DNA of 35,235 nucleotides from Acidimicrobiaceae bacterium. Lineage in GTDB: Bacteria > Actinomycetota > Acidimicrobiia > Acidimicrobiales > Aldehydirespiratoraceae. Positions 17,583-26,412 of this stretch are shown piece after piece. The stretch lies in the NCBI GenBank assembly GCA_009842325.1, contig VYFQ01000033.1, forward strand, positions 67,630 to 102,864, written 5' to 3'. Both the position numbers and the translations under genes were made by a program. Position 1 is the first letter of the stretch; each line of letters begins with the position of its first letter. The notes under the pieces were generated by a model. It saw nothing but the letters and a program-made list of their open reading frames with translations. It did no database searches and had not been told where the DNA came from.

Positions 17583-19238
17583 TCAGACGGTGATCACCGG
17601 GACGATGACAGGGCGGCGGCGGGTGCGCTCCCGCGAGATGCGCCGGGCGGTTCGCAACACCAGATCCGCCAGCGCTTCCCGGTCGCGGTCACCCGCGGCC
17701 AATGCATCCCTCACCTCTGTCTCGACGCCGTCGGCCACTGCGGCCTCATGGCCCACCAGGGCCGGATGCTCCACCCATCCCCGCGACACGATCTCGGGAC
17801 TGGAGGCCAGCACGCCCAACTCCAGGTCGACGCTCACCACCACGGCCACGAAGCCGTCGGCGCCGAGTTTCCGGCGCTCGTCGAGAACGGTGGAGCCCAA
17901 GTCCCCGACTGTCCCGTCGACATAGATGTGGTCGCCGCCCACCGATCCGGCATGGAGCAGGCCCTCGTCGGTCAGCTCGATCCGGTCGCCGTCGCAGCAC
18001 AGCACCACCCGCTCGGAGGGCATGCCCATCTCGCGGGCGAGACGGGCATGCGCGACCAGATGCTCGTACTCGCCGTGAACGGGCACGAACCACTCCGGCG
18101 ATGCCACCGAGTGCAGGACCCTGAGTTCCTGCTGCTTGCCGTGACCGGAGGTGTGCACGTCCAGGTTGCCGGTGTGAAGCACGAGCGCGCCCCTGCGGGC
18201 CAGACCGTTGCGAACCGCGCCCACCGCGGCCTCGTTGCCGGGGATCGGGTGCGAGCTGAAGATCACCGTGTCCTCGGCGCCGATCTCGACCCACTTGCTG
18301 GTGCCCTCGGCCATCTGGGTCAGGGCGGCCCGGGGCTCGCCCTGCGACCCGGTGCACACGATCAGCACCTGTGACGGCTCGAGCCCCTCGAGGTCGGTGA
18401 TGTCGCGCAGAGCGTGATCGGGAACCCGCAGCAGGTTCAGCTCGCGGGCCAGCCCGACATTGCGCTGCATGGACAGACCCAGCGTCGCCACCGTGCGGCC
18501 GGCGGCGACGGCTGCGTCCATCACCTGCTGGATCCGGTGGATGTGGCTGGCGAACGCCCCGATGATCACCCGACGACCCTCCTGGTGGGCGATCACATCG
18601 TGCAGGACATCGCCCACGTCTTTCTCCGAGCGCGACGATCCGGGCGCGTCGGCGTTGGTCGAGTCGGCCAGCAGCAGCCTGACCCCTGGATCGTCGGCCA
18701 GCGCCCCGATGCGGGAGAGCGCGGTTCGGCGGCCGTCCACCGGCGTGAGGTCGAGCTTGAAGTCGCTGGAGTGCAGGATCACTCCCTGCGGTGTGGAGAA
18801 GGCCGTGATGAGTCCTCCCGGCACCGAATGGGTGACGGGCATCGCCTCGCATCGGAACGGTCCGGCGCGGAAGGAGTCCCCGTCGCGGACCTCGCGCAGC
18901 TCAGCCCGGTCGAGCAGGCCCGCCTCGGCAAGCTTGTGCCTCACCAGGCCGAGCGTGAACGCCGACCCGTAGACGGGGAACGACAGGTGCTCGAGCAGAT
19001 GCGGGAGCGCACCTATGTGATCCTCGTGGGCGTGGGTGGCGACGCACGCCTCCACTCCCCCGCTGTCCAGCAGCCATGCGAAGTCGGGCAGCACGGAGTC
19101 GACGCCGGGCAGGTCGTCGCCCGCGAACATGCGGCCGCAGTCGAGCAGTACCCGGCGGCCCGCGGTCTCGAGGACCGCGCAGTTCCGTCCTATCTCACCC
19201 AGGCCGCCCAGGAAGGTGACGGCGACGGGTGCAGCCAC
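17583..19238 (-). CDS. rnj: Ribonuclease J
   Basis: Metallo-beta-lactamase/beta-CASP nuclease with 5'-3' exo- and endonuclease activity in mRNA decay and rRNA maturation. The 551-residue product has FLGGLGEIGRNC near 9-20, the zinc motif HAHEDH at 69-74, ILHSSDFKLD, the beta-CASP motif LLADSTNAD, CTGSQGEP and SSHPIPGNE, and HTSGHGKQQEL and VPVHGEYEHL for the later histidines. The C-terminal 100 residues match the RNase J tail. The start is GTG 19238, 17 bp after the dapA stop. PNPase lies further up the same strand. Confidence 0.96.
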   Translation of the reverse strand: MAAPVAVTFLGGLGEIGRNCAVLETAGRRVLLDCGRMFAGDDLPGVDSVLPDFAWLLDSGGVEACVATHAHEDHIGALPHLLEHLSFPVYGSAFTLGLVRHKLAEAGLLDRAELREVRDGDSFRAGPFRCEAMPVTHSVPGGLITAFSTPQGVILHSSDFKLDLTPVDGRRTALSRIGALADDPGVRLLLADSTNADAPGSSRSEKDVGDVLHDVIAHQEGRRVIIGAFASHIHRIQQVMDAAVAAGRTVATLGLSMQRNVGLARELNLLRVPDHALRDITDLEGLEPSQVLIVCTGSQGEPRAALTQMAEGTSKWVEIGAEDTVIFSSHPIPGNEAAVGAVRNGLARRGALVLHTGNLDVHTSGHGKQQELRVLHSVASPEWFVPVHGEYEHLVAHARLAREMGMPSERVVLCCDGDRIELTDEGLLHAGSVGGDHIYVDGTVGDLGSTVLDERRKLGADGFVAVVVSVDLELGVLASSPEIVSRGWVEHPALVGHEAAVADGVETEVRDALAAGDRDREALADLVLRTARRISRERTRRRPVIVPVITV

Positions 19239-19255
19239 TTGCGTGCGGGCGGCGC

Positions 19256-20212
19256 TCAGCCCGTACCGACCGGAGCCGGCTCGGCGAGCACCTCAGCAGC
19301 CGCTTCCGCCGGCTGCTCGGGTTCCGGCTCGGAGCCGCGCAGTGCCGCGAGGACCTCCCTGGCCTGGTCCTCCAGTCCGGGGGGCTCCGGTCCCATGGGC
19401 AGGCGGCACGGCCCGGCCGGCAGTCCCAGCACCCGCATCATGCACTTGGTGGGCACGGGATTGGGAGCCGCGTCACCGGTCTCGAAGTCGTACGAGTCGA
19501 GCAGCCGCCGGTTGATGGCTGTCGCCTCGGCGACCCGACCGCTCTCGAACGCGTCGAACATGGCCGCCGTCTCCCTCCCCGCCCAGTGGGTGGCCACACC
19601 GATGACGCCCACCGCGCCGATCGACATCAGCGGCAAGGTGAGCGAGTCGTCGCCCGAGTACACCTCAAAGCCGTCCGGCGCCATCTCCAGCAGCCGGGCC
19701 GTCTCCGCGGGGGAACCGGCCGCGTCCTTCAGCCCGACGATGTTGGGGACCTCGTGGGCCAGCCGGACCAGGGTCTCGGTGGTGACCTTGCGGCCGGTGC
19801 GTCCGGGTATGTCGTAGATGATCACCGGCAGTTCCGTCGCGGCCGCGCAGTGGCGGAAGTGCGTGTCCAGCCCTGCTTGCGACGGCCGGTTGTAGTAGCC
19901 GGCCACATGCAGGATCCCGTCGGCCCCGGCGCGGGTGCACCGCTCAGTGAGGTCGATGGCGGCGCGGGTGTCGTTGCTGCCGGCTCCCGCCACCACGGGC
20001 ACATCGACCGCGGCCACCACCGCGGCCACGAGTTCGGCCTGCTCGGAGTGGGTGAGAGTGGGGCTCTCCCCGGTTGTTCCCGCGACCACCAGGCCCTCGT
20101 TGCCGTTGGCCACGAGCCACTGAGCAAGGCGTGCCGCTCCGTCGAGGTCGAGCACCCCGTCCTCGGTGAAGGGGGTGACCATCGCGGTCAGTACGCGTCC
20201 GAACCGGCCCAT
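19256..20212 (-). CDS. dapA: 4-hydroxy-tetrahydrodipicolinate synthase
   Basis: Condenses pyruvate with aspartate semialdehyde in lysine/diaminopimelate synthesis. The 318-residue TIM barrel shows AMVTPFTEDGVLD, VAGTTGESPTLTHSE, GAGSNDTRAAI, the catalytic tyrosine in HVAGYYNRPSQAG, and the Schiff-base lysine in IVGLKDAAGS. A C-terminal extension of about 30 residues, rich in Glu/Pro/Ala (SEPEPEQPAEAAAEV), goes beyond the usual end. The ATG is 3 bp after the SURF1-like stop, so coupling is likely. dapB lies two genes upstream. Confidence 0.96.
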   Translation of the reverse strand: MGRFGRVLTAMVTPFTEDGVLDLDGAARLAQWLVANGNEGLVVAGTTGESPTLTHSEQAELVAAVVAAVDVPVVAGAGSNDTRAAIDLTERCTRAGADGILHVAGYYNRPSQAGLDTHFRHCAAATELPVIIYDIPGRTGRKVTTETLVRLAHEVPNIVGLKDAAGSPAETARLLEMAPDGFEVYSGDDSLTLPLMSIGAVGVIGVATHWAGRETAAMFDAFESGRVAEATAINRRLLDSYDFETGDAAPNPVPTKCMMRVLGLPAGPCRLPMGPEPPGLEDQAREVLAALRGSEPEPEQPAEAAAEVLAEPAPVGTG

Positions 20213-20215
20213 GGC

Positions 20216-20968
20216 CTACAACTGTAGTTCGGTACCGGGGGCTTCTTCGCGCCCGGTGACGGCCCGGCGCAGGATGAGGCCGTACACCACGACCGCTCCG
20301 GCCGAGAAGAAGAACCACTGGAACGCGTACGACAGGTGGGGTCCCTCGCCCAGATCGGGATCGGGCACGGGCTCCGGCAGGCCCTCGGGCTGGGGCGGCG
20401 ACTGGGCCCGCAGCCTGATCCACACCCCCTCCACGTCGATGCCAGACACCTCGGCGAACCGATCCAGGTCCATACGGGAGATCTCGGGCACGTCCCCTGG
20501 GGCAGTCTCCGCGACCCTGCCGCCCCCGACACTGTCGAATGCGAGCCCGGCCACGACAACTCCTCCTGCCGGCGGGGCCGTGCTGCGTTCGTCGAGTCCG
20601 GTCAGGCTCCGGCGGGGGATCCAGCCCCTGACCACCGCCACGGCCCGGCCGTCGTCGAGTTCCAGCGGCGTCGCCAGCCAGAAGCCCGGCTGCCCGCCAC
20701 TGCTCCGGTTGCCGATGCGCACTTCCGCGTCGGCGAGGTAGGTGCCGGTTGCCGCCACCGCGGTGTATTCGGGTGGGAGCCCGCGCCGGTCGAGGTGGGC
20801 TGCGATGTCGAACGGGTCCTGAGACATGGCCGCCGCGATCTCGGCGTTGTCGGCGCGGCGCTCGTCGAGTCGACGGAGTTGCCAGAACCCCAGGTTGACC
20901 ATGAGCACGACCATCGCCAGCGCGAAGATGTGCGAGGCGAGCCACCCCACCGAACTCAGCCGGCGCAC
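20216..20968 (-). CDS. SURF1-family protein
   Basis: SURF1 proteins assist cytochrome c oxidase (haem a3 site) assembly. The 250-residue product has the family architecture: an N-terminal membrane helix (about 10-28) followed by GFWQLRRLDER, a periplasmic domain with ATGTYL, GQPGFWLATPLEL and VVRGWIP, and a C-terminal helix (about 217-236) preceded by GPHLSYAFQWFFFSAG. The start is GTG 20968. Its place between dapA and dapB is not functionally explained; it probably reflects an inserted gene in a housekeeping operon. It implies an aerobic aa3-type oxidase elsewhere in the genome. Confidence 0.9.
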   Translation of the reverse strand: MRRLSSVGWLASHIFALAMVVLMVNLGFWQLRRLDERRADNAEIAAAMSQDPFDIAAHLDRRGLPPEYTAVAATGTYLADAEVRIGNRSSGGQPGFWLATPLELDDGRAVAVVRGWIPRRSLTGLDERSTAPPAGGVVVAGLAFDSVGGGRVAETAPGDVPEISRMDLDRFAEVSGIDVEGVWIRLRAQSPPQPEGLPEPVPDPDLGEGPHLSYAFQWFFFSAGAVVVYGLILRRAVTGREEAPGTELQL

Positions 20969-20985
20969 CCTGCCCGCTCGGCCTC

Positions 20986-21717
20986 TCAGATGCCCAGAAC
21001 CTCGCCGAGGCCGACGGTCAAGCCCGGCCCGAGAGTCACCACGCGCTTGGCCGCCAGGAGCATGCCCGGCATGAACGCCGACCGGTCGATGGTGTCGTGG
21101 CGGATTGTAAGGGTCTCGCCGGGCCCGCCGAGCAGCACCTCCTGGTGTGCGACCAGTCCCTTGAGACGCACCGAGTGGACCGGGATCCCGGCCGGGCCGC
21201 GGCCGCCGCGTGCTCCGGGCAGGCCCTCGCTGGCCGTGGGGTCCGGCGCCCAGTCGTCGGAGGCCTCCGCCATGGCCTCGACCGTCACCATGGCCGTACC
21301 CGAGGGTGCGTCCACCTTGCGGTCGTGGTGCAGTTCGATCACCTCGGCGGTGTCGAAGTACGGAGCGGCCAGAGCCGCGAACCGGGTCATGAGCACGGCG
21401 CCCACTGCGAAGTTCGGCGCGACGACGCAGTGGCTCCGCACGAAGCTGGCGCGCAAGTCATCCAGGTCGTCGGCACCCAGACCGGAAGTTCCGATCACAG
21501 CGTTGATCCCGGCCGCGGCCAGCACGCCCATGTTGGCCCGGACCGCCTCCGCGACGGTGAAGTCCACCACCACCTCGACGCCCGCCTCGACGAAGTCCTC
21601 GACCGAGCCGGCGGAGCCGATCGCGGCCACCAGCTCGGTGTCGGGGTCGGCGTCGATGGCCCGGCAGGCCTCGGCGCCCATGCGTCCGGTGGCGCCGCAG
21701 ACACCGAGCTTGATCAT
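20986..21717 (-). CDS. dapB: 4-hydroxy-tetrahydrodipicolinate reductase
   Basis: NAD(P)H-dependent second step of the dap branch of lysine synthesis. The 243-residue product starts MIKLGVCGATGRMG (nucleotide-binding GATGRMG at 8-14) and has VVVDFTVAEA, VIGTSGL, VAPNFAVGAVLM, the catalytic ELHHDRKVDAPSGTA, and VHSVRLKGLVAHQEVLLGGPGE. I chose ATG 21717, because the protein begins as in the family; the frame continues upstream only as an antisense-like shadow of pnp. It starts 10 bp after the pnp stop with no clear ribosome binding site. Confidence 0.96.
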   Translation of the reverse strand: MIKLGVCGATGRMGAEACRAIDADPDTELVAAIGSAGSVEDFVEAGVEVVVDFTVAEAVRANMGVLAAAGINAVIGTSGLGADDLDDLRASFVRSHCVVAPNFAVGAVLMTRFAALAAPYFDTAEVIELHHDRKVDAPSGTAMVTVEAMAEASDDWAPDPTASEGLPGARGGRGPAGIPVHSVRLKGLVAHQEVLLGGPGETLTIRHDTIDRSAFMPGMLLAAKRVVTLGPGLTVGLGEVLGI

Positions 21718-21727
21718 GGCCAGATAT

Positions 21728-24283
21728 CTAGCGGGGACCGCGGCCGCCGCGGCGTCCTCCACGCCGGACCCGCGGATCCGGGCCCAGCTCACCGAACTCG
21801 CGCTCGAGCTCCAGGTCGAAGGAATCCTCGAACGAGACCCCCTTGGCACTGGACACCGGCGCGGGCGGCCTCGACCGGGAGCCGGACCGATCCTCGCGGC
21901 GCTGCTCGCCGCCGGCGTGATCGGCACGCCCCGCGTCCGATCGTCTCGGCTCGGGCCGGCCGCCGTCGCGGTGGCGACCGAAGCCGCCGTCGCGGTCGGT
22001 CCGGCCCGATCCGTCGCCCGCAGGGCCACGGGACTCGCCTCGGTTCGCCCCGCCGTCGGTGCCGGCCCGGGACATCTCCCGGCGCCGGGCGGAAGGCGCT
22101 TCGCCTCCGTCGGAGTCGTCCGTCTTGGGAATGAGCGAGATCTTCCCGTTGGGGTCGACGTCCTCGACAACGACATCGATCTCCTCACCGAGTTCGAGTA
22201 CGTCCTCGACCTTGTCGATGCGCCTGCCGCCTCCCAACTTGGAGATGTGCACCAGACCGTCGCGACCGGGCAGGATGTTCACGAACGCCCCGAACTTGGT
22301 GATGTTCACCACCCGTCCCCGATAGGTGGCGCCGACGTCGGCTGTGGGCGGATCCAGGATGAGCTTTATCTGCCGCTCGGCCTCCAGCACCGCGCCCCGG
22401 TCGGTGGAGGCGATGGCCACGATGCCGACCGCGCCGTCGTCGTCCACGCTGATGTCGGCGCCGGTCTCGGACTGGATGGCGTTGATCACCTTGCCCTTGG
22501 GTCCGATCACCTCGCCGATCTTCTCAACGGGGATCTCGAAGGAGGAGATCTTCGGGGCGGTGTCGCGCACCTCGGGCCTCGGCTCGATGATGGTCTCGGC
22601 CATCACGTCGAGGATGTCGAGGCGGGCCGAGTGCGCCTGCCGCAGCGCGTCGGCCAGCACCGACGCCGGGATGCCTGAGATCTTCGTGTCGAGCTGGAGC
22701 GCGGTGATGAAGTCCGTCGTCCCGGCCACCTTGAAGTCCATGTCTCCGAAGGCGTCCTCGGCACCGAGGATGTCGGTGAGGGTCACCCAGGCACCGTCGG
22801 CGTGGACCAGGCCCATGGCCACCCCCGCCACCGGCGCCTTGATCGGAACGCCAGCGTCCATCAACGACAGCGTGGATCCGCACACCGACGCCATCGAGCT
22901 CGACCCGTTGGACGCCATCACCTCAGACACGGTGCGCACCGTGTAGGGCCAGTCCTCGAACCCGGGCACGACCGGGAACACGGCCCGCTCAGCGAGCGCC
23001 CCGTGTCCGATCTCGCGCCGCTTGGGACCGCGCATGAAGCCGGTCTCGCCCGTGGAGAACGGCGGGAAGTTGTAATGGTGGAAGTAACGCTTCTTCTCGG
23101 TGGGCGACAGGTCGTCGATCAGCATGTCGCTGCGGCCGATCCCCAGCGTGGTGAAGTTGAGCACCTGGGTCTCGCCCCGCTGGAACAGCCCCGAGCCGTG
23201 AGCAGTCGGAATCACCCCGATCCGGCACATCAGCGGGCGCAACTGGTCGGTGGCGCGGCCGTCGATGCGGACACCCTCAGTGACGATGCGCCGTCGCACC
23301 GCCTCCTTGGTGACGGTACGGATGGCGCTGCCGATCTGCCGGGCCGCGCCCACCTCGTCGCCGAAGCGCTCATCCAGTTCGGCGATCACGTCGGCGGCCA
23401 GGGCAGCCTCGGCGGCCTGACGGTCTGCCTTGTCCGCGATCCGCTGGGTCGCATCGATGCGATCGGCGGCCGCGTCGCGTACCGCCGCCAGGATGTCGTC
23501 GGTGTAGTCGACCGCCAGCGGCACGTCCATCTTGGCGACCGGGCCCACCGAGTCGATCATCTGCTGCTGGAGCTCGATCATCTCGCGGATCCAGGTCTTG
23601 GCCGCTTCCAGGCCCCCCGCGAGAATGTCCTCGTCCACCTTGGGGACGCCGTTGGAATACAGGTCCCAGGTGGCGGCGGTGCCTCCGGCCTCGACCATCA
23701 TCACGGCGACGTCGTCGCCGTCGAGCCGGCCGGCCACCACCATCTCGAACGCGGAGGCGTCACCTTCCTCGTATGTCGGGAACGGCACCCACTCGCCCGA
23801 CGACGACCAGGCCACGCGCACGGCGCCGATCGGTCCATCGAAGGGGGTCGGCGAGATGCACAGCGCCAGCGACGCCGCGTTGAGCGCCGCGATGTCGTAG
23901 GGATTGGACTGGTCGGCGCCCAGCACGGTGGCCACGACGTGCACCTCGTTGCGGAACCCGTCGGGAAAGCTGGGCCGCAGCGGGCGGTCGACCAGCCGGC
24001 AGGTCAGGATGGCCTGCTCCCCGGCGCGGGCCTCGCGCCGGAAGAACGAGCCGGGGATGCGGCCCGCCGCGTACATCCGCTCCTCGACATCGACGGTGAG
24101 GGGGAAGAAGTCGGCACCCTCCCGGGGCGACTTGGCGCAGGTGGCAGTGACAAGCACCACGGTGTCGCCCATGCGGGCGGTGACGGCGCCGCCCGCGAGC
24201 GGGGCCAGCAGGCCCGTCTCGAAGGTGGCGTCCTTGCCTTCGGCGCGCGTGAACGCACCAGTGACAGAAATGGCATCGGCCAT
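21728..24283 (-). CDS. pnp: Polyribonucleotide nucleotidyltransferase (PNPase)
   Basis: Phosphorolytic 3'-5' exoribonuclease. The 851-residue product has two RNase PH domains (first about 10-230, second about 330-545, with the catalytic aspartates in EDAFGDMDFKVAGT), a linking helical domain, a KH domain (VIGPKGKVINAIQ near 588-600), and an S1 domain (about 650-720, GRVVNITKFGAFVNILPG). A tail of about 125 residues rich in Arg/Gly/Asp and Ser follows, ending GGRRGGRGPR; it is longer than typical. ATG 24283 follows AAGGAG. The leader carries a long hairpin (24344-24388), and rpsO lies upstream, the classical rpsO-pnp pair. Confidence 0.97.
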   Translation of the reverse strand: MADAISVTGAFTRAEGKDATFETGLLAPLAGGAVTARMGDTVVLVTATCAKSPREGADFFPLTVDVEERMYAAGRIPGSFFRREARAGEQAILTCRLVDRPLRPSFPDGFRNEVHVVATVLGADQSNPYDIAALNAASLALCISPTPFDGPIGAVRVAWSSSGEWVPFPTYEEGDASAFEMVVAGRLDGDDVAVMMVEAGGTAATWDLYSNGVPKVDEDILAGGLEAAKTWIREMIELQQQMIDSVGPVAKMDVPLAVDYTDDILAAVRDAAADRIDATQRIADKADRQAAEAALAADVIAELDERFGDEVGAARQIGSAIRTVTKEAVRRRIVTEGVRIDGRATDQLRPLMCRIGVIPTAHGSGLFQRGETQVLNFTTLGIGRSDMLIDDLSPTEKKRYFHHYNFPPFSTGETGFMRGPKRREIGHGALAERAVFPVVPGFEDWPYTVRTVSEVMASNGSSSMASVCGSTLSLMDAGVPIKAPVAGVAMGLVHADGAWVTLTDILGAEDAFGDMDFKVAGTTDFITALQLDTKISGIPASVLADALRQAHSARLDILDVMAETIIEPRPEVRDTAPKISSFEIPVEKIGEVIGPKGKVINAIQSETGADISVDDDGAVGIVAIASTDRGAVLEAERQIKLILDPPTADVGATYRGRVVNITKFGAFVNILPGRDGLVHISKLGGGRRIDKVEDVLELGEEIDVVVEDVDPNGKISLIPKTDDSDGGEAPSARRREMSRAGTDGGANRGESRGPAGDGSGRTDRDGGFGRHRDGGRPEPRRSDAGRADHAGGEQRREDRSGSRSRPPAPVSSAKGVSFEDSFDLELEREFGELGPDPRVRRGGRRGGRGPR

Positions 24284-24343
24284 GGGATAACTCCTTGAGG
24301 ACCCCGGCAGGGGCCCGATCTGGGCACGACCCCGCCAGTTCCC

Positions 24344-24388
24344 AGTCGTATCGGTCCCACCCGGCTAGGGGGCGGGGCCGATACGACT
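24344..24388 (-). promoter_or_regulatory. Long hairpin in the pnp leader
   Basis: AGTCGTATCGG (24344-24354) and CCGATACGACT (24378-24388) are perfectly complementary over 11 bp. Inside the 23-nt interval, CCC/GGG and CCC/GGG blocks extend the stem, giving about 17 pairs with small interruptions. It sits 60-105 nt upstream of the pnp ATG. In E. coli, RNase III cleaves such a leader stem and PNPase then degrades the message; here that role is inferred from position and shape. Confidence 0.6.
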
Positions 24389-24473
24389 AGCACCGGAGTG
24401 GTCGCGCCTGATGTCGGTTGTCACTGGGATCGTCGCTGGCTCGTCGACACCGACCTCGGCGCCTTCAGCCAGA

Positions 24474-24495
24474 GGGGCGGCCCTGAAGCCGCCCC
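24474..24495 (-). terminator. Hairpin after rpsO (terminator or processing site)
   Basis: GGGGCGGC (24474-24481) pairs with GCCGCCCC (24488-24495) around a 6-nt loop, starting 7 nt past the rpsO stop on the minus strand. There is no U-run, so it may be a partial terminator or 3' stabiliser between rpsO and pnp. Confidence 0.5.
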
Positions 24496-24502
24496 GTCGT
24501 GC

Positions 24503-24784
24503 TCAGCGTCGCAGACCGAGATGGGCGATTAACGCCCGGTACCGCTCGACGTCGTTCTCCTTCACGTAGTCGAGCAGCCTCCTGCGCCTGCCCACCAGCA
24601 TCAGCAGACCCCTCCGGCTGTGGTGGTCCTTCCTGTGGACCCTCAGGTGCTCGGTGAGATGGTTGATGCGATCGGAGAGCAGAGCGACTTGGACTTCGGG
24701 AGAACCGGTGTCGTTCTCCTTGAGTCCGAAGGTCTCGACCATCGAGGTGATGGTGTCGGCCTTGGGAGGGAGGCTGGTTGGCAT
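24503..24784 (-). CDS. rpsO: 30S ribosomal protein S15
   Basis: Primary 16S rRNA-binding protein of the small subunit platform. The 93-residue product is close to the usual 89 and has [24 protein letters not shown] and [23 protein letters not shown] chose ATG 24784 behind CGGAGAA, giving [20 protein letters not shown]; a further in-frame ATG at 24856 has no ribosome binding site. In other bacteria S15 represses its own mRNA by binding its leader, but I cannot identify that site here. Confidence 0.97.
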   Translation of the reverse strand: MPTSLPPKADTITSMVETFGLKENDTGSPEVQVALLSDRINHLTEHLRVHRKDHHSRRGLLMLVGRRRRLLDYVKENDVERYRALIAHLGLRR

Positions 24785-24858
24785 GGATTCTCCGTTGGGT
24801 ATCGGACCCTGCTGCATGACCCGCAGTGCGAGGCCGGCAGCCTGCGTGCTGCGCACGA

Positions 24859-24883
24859 CACGTCCCGCCGACGGCGGGACGTG
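24859..24883 (-). terminator. Strong hairpin after the ferredoxin reductase gene
   Basis: CACGTCCCGCCG (24859-24870) and CGGCGGGACGTG (24872-24883) are perfect 12-nt complements around one base. The hairpin starts 26 nt past the reductase stop and lies before rpsO. No U-run follows. It probably separates the cluster at 24910-28421 from rpsO-pnp. Confidence 0.6.
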
Positions 24884-24909
24884 GTCAGGCTACCGGCGGG
24901 CCGGAGGAT

Positions 24910-26112
24910 TCAGAACTCAGCGGCGAGGGCCTCGTCGAAACTGGCCCCCTGCTCGATCAGGGCCCGGTAGCGCATCACATGGCGGGGACGGTTGAAGCCG
25001 AGCACCCCGACAATGCGTCCTGCCCGACCGTAGATCGCGGCGAAGCGCCGCTCGTCGACCGAACCGGTCACCACGCGCACCTCGTCGTCGCCGCGAACGC
25101 GGCCGGCCAGCTGGATCTTTCGGTCGTACTGGTCGCTCCAGAACCACGGCACCGGGGTGAACGGCCCCACCGCCGCGTCGAGCAGGCGACGGGCCGCGTG
25201 GGCACCCTGCTGGGCCGCGTTGTCCCAGTGCTCCACCCGCATCGTCTCGCCGAAGAGCTCGTTGGGCCAGCGGGCCACGTCACCCGCGGCGGTCACCCTG
25301 TCGGCGGCCAGGCACGAGGCGTCGCACACCACGCCGTCGTCCACCTCCAGGCCCGATCCGTCCAACCATTCGGTGTTGGGGATCACGCCGATGCCGACCA
25401 CCACCACGTCGGCGTCGATCGTCGAGCCGTCCGACAGAGTCACTCGCTCCACCCGGCCGTCGCCGGAGATGCGCTCCACGCCGACGGCGGTGCGCAGGTC
25501 GACGCCGTGGTCGCGGTGGACTTCGGCGCACACCTCGCCCATCTCGTCACCGAGCACCCGGCTGAGAGGGGTGGGCAGAGCCTCCACCATCGTGACGTCG
25601 AGGCCGCGGCCCCGCGCCGTTGCAGCCACCTCGGCCCCGATGAAGCCGGCGCCCACCACTACCACCCGCTGCGGCATCGCCTCGAAGTCGGCCCGCAGCG
25701 CCAGGCAGTCGTCCAGTGACCGCAGTACGTGGACTCCGCCGATCCCTTCGGTGCCCGGCATGGTCCGGCAGCGGGCCCCCGTGGCGATTACGAGCCCGTC
25801 GAACTCCACGGTCTCGCCGGTATGGAGGGTCAGCTCGCGAGCGTCGAGGTCCAGAGCGGTGGCCCGCACGCCGAGACGGGCCTCGATGCCGTCCTCTTCA
25901 ATCTCCTCAGGGTCGGTCAGCGCAGCCCGCTCGGGCTCCCAATCGCCCGCGAGGACCTGCTTGGACAGGGGAGGCCGGTCATAGGGCAGGTGAGTCTCGG
26001 CACCGATCAGCGTGACCGGACCATCGAAGCCCTCGCGCCGGAGAGCCTCAGCCGCGTTCAACCCCGCCAGTGAGGCCCCGACGATGGTGACGGCGCGCGG
26101 GGCTTGGGTCAT
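24910..26112 (-). CDS. Ferredoxin-type NAD(P)H reductase (FAD-dependent)
   Basis: Transfers electrons from NAD(P)H through FAD to a ferredoxin. The 400-residue product has the FAD dinucleotide fold VGASLAGLNAAEALRREG near 11-28, LPYDRPPLSKQ, VIATGARCRTMPG, the second fold for NAD(P)H VVVVGAGFIGAEVAATARGRG near 148-168, TAAGDVARWPN, and a C-terminal reductase domain with PWFWSDQYDRKIQLAG. This is the rhodocoxin/putidaredoxin/terpredoxin reductase type that serves cytochrome P450s or Rieske oxygenases. It begins 24 bp after the ferredoxin stop, so the pair is one unit. No P450 or oxygenase is in the window. Confidence 0.93.
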   Translation of the reverse strand: MTQAPRAVTIVGASLAGLNAAEALRREGFDGPVTLIGAETHLPYDRPPLSKQVLAGDWEPERAALTDPEEIEEDGIEARLGVRATALDLDARELTLHTGETVEFDGLVIATGARCRTMPGTEGIGGVHVLRSLDDCLALRADFEAMPQRVVVVGAGFIGAEVAATARGRGLDVTMVEALPTPLSRVLGDEMGEVCAEVHRDHGVDLRTAVGVERISGDGRVERVTLSDGSTIDADVVVVGIGVIPNTEWLDGSGLEVDDGVVCDASCLAADRVTAAGDVARWPNELFGETMRVEHWDNAAQQGAHAARRLLDAAVGPFTPVPWFWSDQYDRKIQLAGRVRGDDEVRVVTGSVDERRFAAIYGRAGRIVGVLGFNRPRHVMRYRALIEQGASFDEALAAEF

Positions 26113-26136
26113 GTGCAGTCGGCTCCCGAGGTTGGC

Positions 26137-26331
26137 TCAGTCTTCGGCAATCGAGATGGCCTGCTTGGGGCAGCGCTGCACGCACTCCTCCACCCTGGCC
26201 CGATCGGCCTCGCCGGGCGTCTCGTTGAGGATGTAGAGGAAGTCGTCGTCTCGCACCTCGAAGATGTCGGGCGCGATCTGCATGCAGACGGCATTGCTCT
26301 CGCACAGGTCAAAGTCAACAACGATGCGCAT
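26137..26331 (-). CDS. [3Fe-4S]-type ferredoxin
   Basis: Small electron carrier of 64 residues. Motif: C-ESNAVC-MQIAP with a third cluster cysteine in VQRCPKQAI, i.e. CxxxxxC...CP, typical of actinobacterial single-cluster ferredoxins that feed cytochrome P450s (SoyB/FdxE type). It is acidic overall (DFDLCES, EVRDDDF). I chose ATG 26331 behind GGGGAGA; the upstream in-frame extension to 26397 has no site. The partner reductase gene follows directly. Confidence 0.93.
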   Translation of the reverse strand: MRIVVDFDLCESNAVCMQIAPDIFEVRDDDFLYILNETPGEADRARVEECVQRCPKQAISIAED

Positions 26332-26412
26332 CGGCTCTCCCCTTGTCGTTTGGCGGTGTCGTAAGTGCGGCCGCGGCTCCACGGTAGCGAACGGCACAGG
26401 CCGGCCGCGAGA

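Noticed and set aside
20336..22678. 780-codon plus-strand frame
   Set aside because: Antisense of SURF1-like, dapB and pnp genes; long only because of GC-rich codon bias.
22802..24298. 498-codon plus-strand frame
   Set aside because: Antisense shadow of pnp, rich in His/Arg/Gly as such shadows usually are.
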